From the NCBI GenBank assembly GCA_035578905.1, contig JAQJVL010000247.1, positions 124,001 to 188,000 of the forward strand: DNA of 64,000 bases, written 5' to 3'. This document shows, in pieces, positions 46,941-58,388 of the stretch (its first letter is position 1; each line of letters opens with the position of its first letter). Source of the stretch: Stictocephala bisonia. Lineage: Eukaryota; Arthropoda; Insecta; Hemiptera; Membracidae. A program made the position numbers and the translations under genes. The notes under the pieces are model-generated. The model did not search any database, was not told where the DNA came from, and worked only from the letters and a program-made list of their open reading frames with translations.

Positions 46941-47907
46941 TGGTTTGGAACTTACTCGGCCATTTAGGCAAATAAATATTATATTCTAGTAACAATTTAC
47001 CTCACATTTTCGGTTGTATCTCTAGTGATGGTGAACGTTGCTGTTTTATATTCTTTTTGCGAAGTTTTAAAGAGTTTTCTATTGGTACTTCCTCATAATT
47101 GTTAGTTACAATTGTTTTCAGTTTGTTTATATGTTATACGTATTGCGTAAGTTAATTTAGAACTTTATTTTTATTTATTTTATGTTCAGCAAACTGATGT
47201 TGTTTTTACATCATGTCACCGTTATTTCAATAGATTTTGTTTCGAATATGTTTCATTACTTCGACCTTACTTCTTATGATACGTTTTGATTCGAGTGGGC
47301 CGTTATACTCGCATAGTTGTATTGCTTACTGGCATACTTTACTAAATCCTTAAATACGTATTTACGAACTCAGCAATGGATCTTTGCACGTAAACATGTT
47401 ATAAACGTTTTATAGTTACATAAATTTGCGTTTGTCTGCCCATTAAATGTCAAACCTGAACTGTAGCATGTAGAAATGTGGGCAGAAATGATCACAGTGT
47501 ACCGTATATGAATGACCTATAAATAAGAATTTGAGGTCCATAAAAAAAGGGCGTACATTTTTTTATGATAAAGATGTTGCAGGTTTTCATTTGTATTCTA
47601 ATTCATGTTCATGTGTCTTCAAAATTACCAAAATCTTAATAAGTTCAACATATTAAGATCTTAAAAAAAAAAAAACAAAAAACATGTTGTATCGTAATAA
47701 CAGCGTGACCATTGATAGTGTGATACAATGTTATTACTTACTAGGGGACACTTGTGCACGCTTCACGTGCTAAACTCGTCACTAGCGACGCTCGTATCAC
47801 CTCACTAGAGTAATTTTGTAATTTTCCTTCAAATTGCAATTTTAAACTGCTAAAAACTAACCCTTGCTATTCCACCATTGTATGAAGCCCTCTCATCGTA
47901 TGGTGAA
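46941..47907. other. AT-rich DNA, nothing supportable
   Basis: No frames or repeats noticed. Confidence 0.4.
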
Positions 47908-48620
47908 TATGCATGGCTAAGTTTTTCAACATATCGATATAATGAATTACCGATATATCGCAAACCAAATCGATATAATGAGTTACCGATATATCGAAAA
48001 CCAAATATCGATCTCACGAAAATATCGAAAGAGGAATATCGAATGATCGATGACAATTATGAGTATAAATGATTTATTTGTATAAAATTATGCACTAACT
48101 CTTATGTCATAACCAAAAATACACTCATATTTTGCTGTCACTAAAATTAAAATAAAATTAAGAACGTCCTACTGAAAGTCAAGATTAAATACATTTACCT
48201 ACACGAAATAAGTTGTGGTCTGTGGGGCTGAAGGAAAAAAATCAAAACATAAGAATAATTATCATACCTTATGTGAATTATAAAAGAATAATGTAATAAC
48301 ATTCGTATATGATAGCCACCCGCTCCATCCACTGATCAACTATAAACTACATTTTAGTGCGTTAACTTGACGGAATAAAATTACTTTATTATATCGATGC
48401 ATGTTTTGTACGCGTAAGAGGCAGTTTAAACGTGCTTTTTTCGAATCCTGATGATTTTGAGGATTTTGAGAGAAACATCAATATTTAGTGGTCTGATATA
48501 TCAGACCAAAATATCGATATGGCCAATATTATCGAAAGGAAATATCGATACTAATAAAGCGATATATCGAAACATATTTATCGATATTTCCGAAGTATCG
48601 ATATATCGTTGCAGTCACTA
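47908..48620 (+). mobile_element. hAT-like non-autonomous element, family 1 copy C (about 713 bp)
   Basis: It begins TATGCATGGCTAAGTTTTTC and ends CGTTGCAGTCACTA. The interior matches copy B (TATGCACTAA, CCAAAAATACACTCAT, GCATGTTTTGTACGCGTAAG, TATCAGACCAAAATATCGAT). The flanks ATGGTGAA (47900-47907) and ATGGTAAC (48621-48628) are a plausible decayed 8-bp duplication (6 of 8). Ends are dense in TATCGATA-like words. Short open frames over the left end are accidental. Confidence 0.85.
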
Positions 48621-49635
48621 ATGGTAACAAAGGCGCTGATTGGCTGGTATCGGGATGTTAATGATCTATAATATTTTAGCTTTTTGAGACTACTTTCCTT
48701 TCTAAGTACCCATTTAGAGTTTGTTTTTTTAATTTACATGAGCCTGCAGGCCTGTACCTGAACTTTATTCAACGTGTGAATTACCGACTTTTAGTTCAGT
48801 TGGAAACTCGAACATTGGAAGTTGCTCTTCTCAGTCGGAAGCGTTTGCCACTGATCCAATACGCTAATAAAAATAATTGAAATGATGTTGATCATATTTG
48901 TCTAACGACTATTTGGATGACTTTGATTAGGGAGTAAATGCACTTGAGAAATCTGCTATAAAAACAATCGTCCAACGTTTCCATTTTCCAATTTTTGTTA
49001 TATTCCTAAATCCTGAGACAGGTGCTGAAGCAGGAAGGGCAGGTTGGTCAGGGTTGGTCGATCGTGTGCAGCGACCCGGCAGGGAACACGAAGACTCACC
49101 AGGTGGCTCTCAGTCGCATGACGCCTCTCCTCTTGTCTCAATCAGAACAAGAAATCTCACTTTATCTCAAGATATGTAATGGCTTTTAAATATAACGCTT
49201 AGATTCTCAAAACTGTTAGTTAATGGAACTGTTCCGCGTACGTGTTATGTGAGCAGTAACGCCAGTATGTTTATAGTTAGAAACTTGTGTGGTCGAATAA
49301 AAAAGTTAGTAATATACAAAGGACAAATAAACCCTTAGTCGTATTCCAATTTTAAGGAAAATCGGGCGTTTTTATCCAATTAATGACTGCTTGTTCGATT
49401 GTCTACTAACATCTTCCTCTTGTCTCCTCCTGGAGTGTTATTTTATAATATATCTCCTTGTTTTCGTCGGTTTAGCCCGAATTTCCTATGAACAATATTG
49501 TTCTTGAGGAAAACAAGTCCAACTTTATGAAAGTTAATTAATTTTGTTTTAATGGGAACGATAACAAATGTGGACCAATTTGTTTGCTTCTACATAATTG
49601 GGAAGATATCAATACATTTTTGAGTTAGAAGTCAC
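48621..49635. other. Non-coding DNA with a GC-rich patch
   Basis: The patch at 49020-49145 (GGAAGGGCAGGTTGGTCAGG, then GCAGCGACCCGGCAGGGAAC) is unlike its surroundings. No frame is open across it with convincing splice signals. The rest is AT-rich. Confidence 0.35.
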
Positions 49636-49750
49636 CTTGGTGGCTTAGTAGTTGTGTTAAAACTTCAAGGTTCAGCAGCAGGGTCCAAGGTTCGATTTCC
49701 CAAGTGAGTCAATGTGGACTGGAAAGTGATGTTTAAATAAAAAAAGAAAA
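49636..49750 (+). mobile_element. tRNA-derived SINE, probable family 1 copy (diverged)
   Basis: It has an A-box-like TTGGTGGCTTAGTAG and a B-box-like CAAGGTTCGATTTCC, then a body ending in AAATAAAAAAAGAAAATTC. The tail resembles the 7.7 kb copy. Confidence 0.55.
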
Positions 49751-49984
49751 TTCATGTAGTTTTCTTTTCTCTCGGTTGTAATTATTTTAAATTCATATTT
49801 TTTCGCGTAATGTTTTTTAGTAAAAATCTCATTAAATAATTAGCTAAACATGGCATTTTAAAAGTTAACGGGGGTAAAGCAACGGAAAACGTCTTCGGTG
49901 GTTTTTAGGTATTAGTTGTCCTGAGTATTATACAGGGAAAGCTGAATTTTCTGTTTATCAGTTATATAAATAGTCGAAAACAGT

Positions 49985-50115
49985 AAGCTTGGCTGATCTT
50001 TGGATGGGTAACCACGCAGTCCGTCTGCACGGTCACTTGTAGTGGTTCAAAAGTCACGTTGGTCCCCAGGCTTCATAGTCTTAACTTCGTCTGATAAAAT
50101 AAGACCTCTTTTAAC
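49985..50115 (+). mobile_element. 5S rRNA-derived SINE head
   Basis: AAGCTTGGCTGATCTTTGGA and the following TGGGTAACCAC (49985-50014) match the internal promoter end of 5S rRNA (consensus CTTGGATGGGTGACCGCC). Downstream CCGTCTGCACGGTCAC forms a short hairpin. The rest of 5S is missing, so it is not a 5S gene. SINEs with 5S-derived heads (SINE3 type) are known. Confidence 0.55.
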
Positions 50116-50268
50116 ATTTTTAAAAACGTTTTTTATCAATCAACGGTGGGTTCCAAACGTACCGTAAGCCCGTCACGTTCCTCTTAGGCCAATCCAATTA
50201 TGTACAATCCAATGCTCACAAATATTTCAAACAACATATGTGTTTTTATGTAAGTCTTTTACTAATTG

Positions 50269-51180
50269 ACCATCCACCCGCCCATACACGTACAGTGCTA
50301 TTGACCCATCCACCCGCCCATACACGTACAGTGCTATTGATCCACCCACCCGCCCATACACGTACAGTGGTATTGACCCTCCCGTCCACCCATACACTTA
50401 CAGTGGTATTGACCCACCCGCCCACACACCCATACACGTACAGTGGTATTGACCCACCCCCACCCACCCATACACGTACAGTGGTATTGACTATTGACCC
50501 ACCCGCCGACCCATACACGTACAGTGGTATTGACACTGTACGGCGGGTGGGATATATAGGTGTTCTGTGGGGGTAATGACCCAACCACCCACCCATATAC
50601 GTACAGTGGTATTGACCCACCTGTCCACCCATATACGTACAGTGGTATTGACCCACCTGTCCACCCATACACGTACAGTGGTATTGACCCAACCGCCCAC
50701 CCATACACGTACAGTGGTATTGACCCATTGTCCACCCATACACGTACAATGGTATTGACCCAACCGCCCACCCATACAAGTACAGTGGTATTGACTATTG
50801 ACCCACCCGCCGACCCATACACGTACAGTGGTATTGACCCACCCGCCAATGGGTGGGTCACGAACAAACAACATTGTTCGTGTATGGGCGGGTGGATGGG
50901 TCACTACCAATGTTCGTTTATGGGTGGGTCAATACCAATGTTGTTGACCCACCCGCCCGCCCTTACACAAACATTGTTGTTGATGTAATACCACTGTACG
51001 TGTATGGGTGGGCGGGTGGGTCAATACCACTGTACGTGTATGGGTGGGCGGGTGGGTCAATACCAATGTTCGTGTATGGGTGGGTGGGTGGATCAATACC
51101 ACAGTACGTGTATGGGTGGGCGGGTGGGTCAATACCACAGTACGTGTATTGGTGGGCGGGTGGGTCAGTACCACAGTAGA
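50269..51180. repeat. 36-bp minisatellite with tandem G-quadruplex motifs and strand switches
   Basis: The unit is CCCATACACGTACAGTGGTA followed by TTGACCCACCCGCC. Starts at 50281 and 50317 give the 36-base period. In 50269-50848 the C-rich strand is mainly on plus, with a short inverted unit at 50540-50575. From about 50850 the G-rich strand is on plus, apart from a brief switch back at 50943-50975. GGGTGGGCGGGTGGG occurs at 51006-51020, 51042-51056 and 51114-51128. Overlapping long open frames on both strands arise because 36 is a multiple of three. They have no domain and are not called genes. Confidence 0.92.
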
Positions 51181-52165
51181 TTATACACGCCATTTACACA
51201 AAACAAAGTAGATCTGGGAAAACAACTGAAATAGCTCTGCCTCCTGAGCTTTGTATGTATAAACACGGTGCAAGTTATTTTGCTTTTAGTTGTTTTATCT
51301 AATGTGAAGTGTAGTTGTTATTTTGTCGATCATGTCTTCTTATTTATAACATGGCTTTTAACATCATGCTAAAAGAAGTCCAGCCACAGTTTTGTTAACA
51401 AATACTGCTATTTATAATCTTCCGTACATTTTTGCTAGTTTTGTTATCATGAAAATTATTATTTATTTGTTCAGCTTGTTTCGTACGAAACCGTTTGAAC
51501 TAAACTCTGTTAATTTTTTCTGATTTAAAAATCTAAAGGGGTTTCCGGGACCCATTTTTTTTAAACTGTGAGAAACGGAGTGTAAACCGTACATGTTCGT
51601 ATTTTAAAATGTCGTAGATTATGAAGGCCCAATTTAAAAAACAATCCATCTCTTTTAAAAGTGACAATAAATTGCTTATAATATTGTAAATAATGTAACA
51701 TAAAGGCGCAGTGCTGTAACCCAGCTACTTGGGAACAAAGTGGTGAGGAGATTGTAGGCGATAGGTTCTATGATCAGTCCTCTTAATATCGACACGGCTG
51801 CCGCTCAATGGTTGCCATCGACGTGGACATTACTGGATAAGTCTGGGGTGTCCATGTTGGATGGTAGTCAAGATGCGGATGTTATGTAGGGAAGAGAACT
51901 GAGTGTCAGACTTCTCAGTTAGCTGAAAATCAGACCGATACTTCGTGGTTCAGATTTCACGTAAAGCTGTAGGTCCCTTAGTTGCCCCAACTATTCGGCT
52001 ATTAATAAATAGATTTTTCTGAGGAACTGTCGACCTTAGTTGGTAACAGTGACTACACTCGTTCATCTGCACTTATTCGCCCATGTCTTAACGATCGACG
52101 TCTTATGAATGAATCATATGTAGTGAATATTTTAATAAAGTCTTCTAAAATACAAGTTTAGACGA
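51181..52165. other. Non-coding DNA with one GC-balanced patch
   Basis: The patch at 51710-52000 (GCTGTAACCCAGCTACTTGG, then ATCGACACGGCTGCCGCTCA) could be an old dispersed element, but no second copy is in the window. Confidence 0.35.
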
Positions 52166-52750
52166 CTTGTGTTCATTGTGTGCTGATAAACGATACATGG
52201 CACACTGATAGTTGTGTTCATTGTGTGCTGACAAACGATACATGGAACACTGATAGCTGTGTTCATTGTGTGCTGACAAACGATACATGGAACACTGATA
52301 GCTGTGTTCATTGTGTGCTGACAAACGATACATGGAACACTGATAGCTGTGTTCATTGTGTGCTGACAAACGATACATGGCACACTGATAGTTGTGTTCA
52401 TTGTGTGCTGACAAACGATACATGGAACACTGATAGCTGTGTTCATTGTGTGCTGACAAACGATACATGGAACACTGATAGCTGTGTTCATTGTGTGCTG
52501 ACAAACGATACATGGAACACTGATAGCTGTGTTCATTGTGTGCTGACAAACGATACATGGCACACTGATAGTTGTGTTCATTGTGTGCTGACAAACGATA
52601 CATGGAACACTGATAGCTGTGTTCATTGTGTGCTGACAAACGATACATGGAACACTGATAGCTGTGTTCATTGTGTGCTGACAAACGATACATGGAACAC
52701 TGATAGCTGTGTTCATTGTGTGCTGACAAACGATACATGGAACACTGATG
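52166..52750 (+). repeat. 45-bp tandem repeat with 180-bp higher-order period, 12.9 copies
   Basis: The unit is GTTCATTGTGTGCTGACAAA, then CGATACATGGAACACTGATA, then GCTGT. Every fourth unit carries two linked changes (CACACTGATAGTT). The blocks 52201-52380, 52381-52560 and 52561-52740 are identical base for base. Open frames of about 195 codons occur on both strands only because 45 is a multiple of three, and they begin and end at the array edges. Confidence 0.97.
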
Positions 52751-53279
52751 TCGTTAAAAACTATTCATGCTAGCTTTTATTATTACTATGTTTATTGGGA
52801 TTACAAAGTAAGCCTAGAATAGAAAATAAAATGAACACGTAAACAATTACGTTTTTAAAAAATAAACTTTTCCTAAATAAGTCCTTGAGCTTCGACCGTA
52901 AATATCTCTTAAGGAAGGCTGGGCTCTGTGGGACTCATATCTTAAGTTCTGGTTGTTATGGGGCCTAAGGCTCGAGGGAGTTTTCAAGATCCAAGTGTGT
53001 CTTACAGGTTAGGGTTGCTCTACATTTCAGTATAAAACCCAGCGATCAGCTAAGGGTTACAACAGTAGAATAAGACAGTAAACAGCAGGACAATGCGGTA
53101 GACACTTGCCTTCTAAAAGTTAACTCATTAACAATTTGTCAGTTATAAGTTCTCGAGTGACTTTAGGCTGACTGAGGATGGTAGATATGTAAAGTTTTTA
53201 ATCTTGTTCACATTTATTACTATTCAATTTATGCTTACTAAGAATATCGCTATTGAACAGCTACAAACTTCGGAGAGTG

Positions 53280-53281
<2 letters not shown>
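52751..53281. other. Non-coding DNA, nothing supportable
   Basis: No gene or repeat identified. Confidence 0.4.

Positions 53282-53329
<48 letters not shown>
53282..53329 (+). repeat. TA dinucleotide microsatellite
   Basis: Perfect (TA)n of about 48 bases. Confidence 0.95.
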
Positions 53330-53331
<2 letters not shown>

Positions 53332-53570
53332 GCTTTTTACGAATCTCCTATTGAATAGTGACGGGATTGGCGCGCGAAGCGTGATGGTGTATCCTCTAGT
53401 AATGTTTATAGTATTATTGAGTTACTACACAGAACATTTTCAACAAATCTTGTAAAATAAGGACGATTTCCATTACTGTATTTTATATTTATACAAATAG
53501 TTATTAACGATTTTTTTTTTCAATTTGAAGTTTCCTGTCTATAAAACCACATGTAGGTACACTCTTTGTT

Positions 53571-53807
53571 TTATTGAGTACACTTACGTACGGAAGACAA
53601 TTTCCGGTACAATACTGTATTACAAGGGTGGGGAAGGGTGGTAGACTTTAGACATACGAGCCCGTCCTTAACACATGTGGTAGATGGAGAGAGACTGATT
53701 GGTATTTCAGCGCGGCAATTACACGGGAAAGGAACGTCGGATTTGGAGCTAACATCGACACAGCTGTGAGTCGTGATTAATAATACAAAACATATTATAT
53801 CGACCAT
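53571..53807 (-). CDS. Unassigned 78-codon open frame (doubtful)
   Basis: It starts with ATG, and the N-terminus IICFVLLITT is hydrophobic like a weak signal peptide. The remainder has seven further cysteines and prolines. That combination can look like a small secreted Cys-rich protein, but there is no TATA box, exon signal, paralogue in the window or family match I recognise. Chance is at least as likely. Confidence 0.15.
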   Translation of the reverse strand: MVDIICFVLLITTHSCVDVSSKSDVPFPCNCRAEIPISLSPSTTCVKDGLVCLKSTTLPHPCNTVLYRKLSSVRKCTQ

Positions 53808-54009
53808 ATTTCATCTCAGATAGCGGACGTAAATAAACTATTTTTATCCGGTAAAGTCTCTATTATACTGTGTTAAAATTATTTATTTCAATTTTTTTAC
53901 AGTATAAAACACCTATTTTTCAACAACACTTTTTCTGAATTGCAATGATTTATTTGAGATATTTATAAAGAAATGACTTAACACGTGTTTGCTTTATATA
54001 GTACACTTT

Positions 54010-54215
54010 TTATTAATTTATATTATACAAGCCGTCATCCCTTGCTTCGCAACGTGATGGTTCTGTACGCTTGCCAATACCCCCCCCCCCCGTGATTCTC
54101 TCTAGACCATCAAATCAAATCAATATATATATAAGCTCAGCCTGCTGCTATCGTTTTCCTAGATAAAAAGGTTTATGGTCTAGAAAACCCTATAAATCTA
54201 GTTTAGAGTGATGCA
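54010..54215 (+). repeat. Dispersed repeat family R5, copy 1
   Basis: It has CCTTGCTTCGCAACG, then ATATAAGCTCAGCCTGCTGC, TTTATGGTCTAGAAAACCCT and ATAAATCTA. A reversed copy lies at 61240-61440. A C12 run occurs at 54080-54091. The family is unclassified. Confidence 0.65.
54080..54091 (+). repeat. poly-C run, 12 nt
   Basis: Uninterrupted C12 inside the R5 repeat. The other copy has only CCCTCCCTCC at the matching place. Confidence 0.9.
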
Positions 54216-54825
54216 AAATAGTGCAATCATGTCAGATTTATAGAAATTACCTTAAACACCTCATAATTTAAACCAAATTAGCCAATCTTTTGTGTCATGT
54301 TTACGTTTTTTACCAGCTGTATAAAATAAATTATTAAATAAAATTAATGCCAATGTTATTCTAATGGAAAGAGGGAAACGTTTAGGGGCTGTTTCTACCT
54401 CTTATTAATGGACATTTCCAGAAATCATATCGTAGTGGGTCTCTACGATACAAAATCTAACTTCCTTTTAAGTTTCAAACTACAGTATATTTATTCATTT
54501 ACTTAAATCGCTAGGGTTATTAGTTGAAACTTTTTAAGAGTTAATATCAAAGCCTAACCCATTCTGACCTTAACTATGCGAGTCAACTGGTGTTTGACAT
54601 CAGAACAAAAAAATTATACTGACAATTAATTGAACATTTGAATTAAAAAATTGTGAGATCTGAAAGATAATTCATCGTCAAAATTGTGTCACTAAATTAT
54701 TCATCCACCGAATTAATAACCACTTTATTCAAATCGCTAGAAAACGTTTGTTTAGGATAATTTGATGGTCCGCCAAGTGTCTTGAGTGTGAAACAAACAA
54801 TTGTTTGTCTTAAGTAAAGTGACGG
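54216..54825. other. AT-rich DNA, nothing supportable
   Basis: No frames or repeats noticed. Confidence 0.4.
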
Positions 54826-54965
54826 CGTAGTGGCTCAGTGGCTAAGGCTTCGGACCGCTTCAAGGTTCGAATCCCCACTGAACCAACGGTCGGTACTTCT
54901 TTCGTTTAATAAAGTTCACTCACAGGCCTGTTGGCCCATGTGAATCGGTGAGTGAAGTTAACAAT
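54826..54965 (+). mobile_element. tRNA-derived SINE, family 1 (best copy)
   Basis: It has an A box GTAGTGGCTCAGTGGCTAAG and a perfect B box AAGGTTCGAATCCCC, then CACTGAACCAACGGTCGGTA, GGCCTGTTGGCCCATGTGAA and GTGAGTGAAGTTAA. The end is AATTAATAAATAAATTT. Both RNA polymerase III boxes look intact. Confidence 0.8.
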
Positions 54966-55938
54966 TAATAAATAAATTTAAAAAGTGCGTACAGAGAAAA
55001 ATCAAGTGCATTTTACCAGTTATTCTTTCTATAACTACCATGTTTGGTTATTTTTTAAAACTATATTAACTTTTCTCGAAATGTCGTTATTTTGGTTTAC
55101 AACATTTATTATTTATTTCCACGAAGGATTGGAAAATGCATTAATTTATTTCTTAGCAGTATAATTTGTTAGAGGCATATGCTCTTTGTTTCATAGTTAC
55201 GCTAACAAATAAAACTATTACAGAAAAACTGCTTCATTGTATTGACAGTGTATTACTACTTTTGATGTTAAACTAGATCATAATTTTGCTGGCAGATGAA
55301 TTATGTACTTGTGTTGTTTGTAGAGTGAGTGTATGTGTGGTTTAATATACACTGAGTTACATTTTTATTCTTCGAACGAAGCGGAATGACGTTTACGCTT
55401 TTCAACAATCGAGGGCTTATGATTTTTTTTATGAAAAATATTATTTCCAGTCATTATGTTCAGACTTTGTTCATGCATATACCATTATTGCCTTGTTTGT
55501 CAAGCCAACGCAAAAGTCATTATTTACTGTAAACACTCAAGGGCGTGCTGAGCTCCATACAAAACCACATTTGGCAACACATGTGCTATTGGTGTCGATC
55601 CAACACCAGCCATTCGGTTTAAGTACGCCGCGACTCCCAACCTTTCTCGGTCAAGTGTAAATATGATCGTATCTGCCCCCTTAAACATTTTTGTGCTCAG
55701 TTCCATTTAATGGGGGAGTAAGAGAGAGGGGGGGTTATGAGAAGTTTCATACATGTAAGATTGTTGCCCTTGTTCTGTTTAAAGCAGCTTTTCCTTTATG
55801 TTGTTTTCCTGTTTAGCAGCATAGTTGCATTTACGTACATTAAATTTTATATATTGAATAATGTAATTCGTTATTAGTTTATTTACGTTATTCGTAATTC
55901 GTTTATTTATGTTCCATCCAATACACAAATCCTTTATA
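54966..55938. other. Mostly AT-rich DNA, nothing supportable
   Basis: The minus-strand frame 55524-55706 has no domain. The patch at 55540-55690 is GC-richer but unassigned. Confidence 0.35.
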
Positions 55939-56400
55939 CAGGGTTGAAAAAATATGCACACGCTTTCACAACATTGTGTTTTTTTTCCATAGATAATTTG
56001 ATAGTTTATTATTTTGTTTGATAATTGTTTTCCTTAAAGTGTAATTCTTGATCAGAATAATTTACTCGAAAATGTTAAATAGCGGAGATATAATATTATT
56101 CAAATTAGTTAATTTGAAATTCGAACGACCGATAGTCTGGAAAGGATCAATAATTTGAAGTCCGGTTTGCGACTGTTAATTTCTCTTGCATAGACCTTTC
56201 ATTTGATACCAAACTCAACCTAGGCTTAGGTTTATGATTTTAGTTCAACTCCTCGTGGGCTGTCCCACTGAAAAGATAAAATGTCGCCAATGGCGTCAAA
56301 AAGTGTGTTCTTTGTAACCATGATGATGTACAAGATTTATCTTTTACAAGTGAAGTCATACAAACGTTGTCAAAGCGCTTCCATTTTTGTCCCCACCTTG
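55939..56400 (-). mobile_element. Tc1/mariner-like MITE, copy 1 (462 bp)
   Basis: The ends are CAGGGTTGAAAAAATATGCA and CGCTTCCATTTTTGTCCCCACCTTG in reverse, flanked by TA on both sides. It is the reverse orientation of 62406-62863. They share CACGCTTTCACAAC at the termini and GACCTTTCATTTGATACCAA, TTTTGACGCCATTGGCGACA-like and TACAAGTGAAGTCATACAA segments in the interior. No transposase frame is present, and the open frame at 56240-56473 is part of the element. Confidence 0.85.
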
Positions 56401-56959
56401 TATACAAAGTGATAAAAATATAGATTAAATACTGTGGTTCGTAAGATAAATAGTTCATATAGGAATAATACAAAGAATCATAAACATTTATCCTTCAACA
56501 CTAGCTTTTTACACAATATGATGTAATATTTACACACACATAAAAAAACCAAGAGCTTCAACAATGTTATTAATACCAGTACTAGATTAATAAAACAACA
56601 ACCATACAATTGCAGTAACAATAATGCAAACAAAAGCTACCAAAGTAAATTCATTGATAAAGTGGTAATATATTCTATTATTTACCGTAATTCATTTACA
56701 TTTAACACACAGTAAAGATAATGGTCTATGACTATTTCGTGTTTGTTCGTATTTTCTTTTGGTGCGTTAATTTAGTGTAGGGTTTGCGGGCTAAACGGGT
56801 TTGTCGTGTTGACATACGATCATACGTACATAATACAATGCTTTGCTTTAACCAGATTACAATTTTTCGCTCGTCATTTAGAATATTATATTGTTACACA
56901 TTTTCTGTTTATTTGTATTTCTTTCTACACCGGTGGTATGTTAACATGATATTCAAACG
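56401..56959. other. AT-rich DNA, nothing supportable
   Basis: No frames or repeats noticed. Confidence 0.4.
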
Positions 56960-57048
56960 CTGTTGAAGGGACAACGGTCCAAACCCCTATGGCAAATTCA
57001 AGTGGACCTCTTGGGATTTGAACCCGTTTTTTTTGACAATGGGATTTT
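56960..57048 (-). mobile_element. tRNA-derived SINE, family 2 fragment
   Basis: In reverse complement it reads CGGGTTCAAATCCCAAGAGG, then TCCACTTGAATTTGCCATAG and GGTTTGGACCGTTGTCCCTT, matching the B-box half and body of 15929-16000. The A-box half is missing. Confidence 0.75.
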
Positions 57049-57160
57049 CTACATTCTACATTGAACTTGCTTCAATTAACTAAATAATAATGTATAATAA
57101 CTTTATAAACTATAGCACTTTTCACTCGATTAACGCTGCTATAAAGGTTTAGTTGTATTA

Positions 57161-57217
57161 TACATAGTATACATAGTATACATAGTATACATAGTATACA
57201 TAGTATACATAGTATAG
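57161..57217 (+). repeat. 9-bp microsatellite (TACATAGTA)n
   Basis: About six tandem copies. Confidence 0.9.
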
Positions 57218-58388
57218 TCTTCCTTAAAATATACATGCTATTATTGAAACTAGCTTACTTACTTTATTCAAGATGGAACTTATCAATCAATTACAGTATA
57301 TGAAAAAAAAAAAAAGTTATTTAAGGGGCAAAATTAGGCACCTACAAGTCTTGTCTAACATTTAATCTATAAGTTGATTAATAGGAACTAATGTTTCAAA
57401 ACAGTTTATTTATAAATATATGGTTACTCTTCAACTGTTATAATCATGTTATAAAGTTAAAGTTTGTAGGTTTTACATGTTAAGCTCATCATTACAGAGT
57501 GAAGTTTACATCCTATATTTACATACTAAGTTCAATTTACGTTATAATTGACCAGTTAGTTTTAATAAAATTTCCATAAAGCACTAAATTGATCTTTATT
57601 TAAGTTTACTGTATTATATGCACTCTATGATTTAAAATTTACTTAGACTTGGCTCAAGTTGTATTATACAATTACATTACAGCACTACAGTAATTTAATT
57701 TTAATAAGGACAGTTTATAATATTTTTAATTGGTACTTAATGATAGGCATGTTTTTTACTGCCTCACTTTTATTCTGACGTCAGCATGCTGAGGGAGGGA
57801 TAATGCTGATGGCCGTTATCTGAGTCCCCAGCCGCCCAGCACAAAGACGGCCTTCCTTTCACCAGGCTTGGTCAGCTGACTACACTGTTATCTCAAGCCG
57901 CACAGGTTGCCCAACTGTGGAACTTTTCGCGATACCAATATTTAATAATGTCAGCACACGTGATGTAATTATTATTATTATGTGCTGAAATATTGTTACC
58001 CGGACTAACGAAAACCGTAATTTGAAAAAAGTTTAGTAATTAGGCAATTTTTGCAATCTATTTAGCAATTTTTTCGTTTTTTTAGGCAAACGTAATTAAT
58101 TGCCTGTATGTGTCATGGTTTGGTGTTAATCCCTTATTATTAAGGCATGTTGTACGGTGGTGTGAAAGTGAGATGGTTTGTCCTAACCAGAGCGTAAATA
58201 TTTCCCGTCCCTGACTCAGGTTGTGAACTTATTCTGTCTATAGATAATAGATAATATTGTCACACTTTTCAACGAGACCCAGTTAAAATATTCGACAATA
58301 TATTTATTTGATCCCTTTCATCTAACCAGTTGTTGGAACGATGTCCTATAGAGGAACACGTAGTTATTGTTATTATTTAATTTCTTGG
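57218..58388. other. AT-rich DNA with one GC-rich block
   Basis: The block at 57770-57920 (GACGTCAGCATGCTGAGGGA, then CCCCAGCCGCCCAGCACAAA and GGTCAGCTGACTACACTG) is sharply GC-richer than its flanks. It could be a regulatory element or an old exon. No open frame with splice signals supports the latter. Confidence 0.35.

Noticed and set aside
50269..51180. CRISPR-like array of 36-bp direct repeats
   Set aside because: There are no unique spacers: the repeat itself is continuous, flips strand, and the setting is eukaryotic.
50238..51234. Many overlapping open frames rich in Thr, His, Pro or Gly, Trp, Val
   Set aside because: They are translations of the 36-bp minisatellite in different frames and orientations, with no conserved start or domain.
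52132..52773. Open frames of about 195 codons on both strands
   Set aside because: They are produced by the 45-bp tandem array, whose period is a multiple of three, and they start and stop at its edges.
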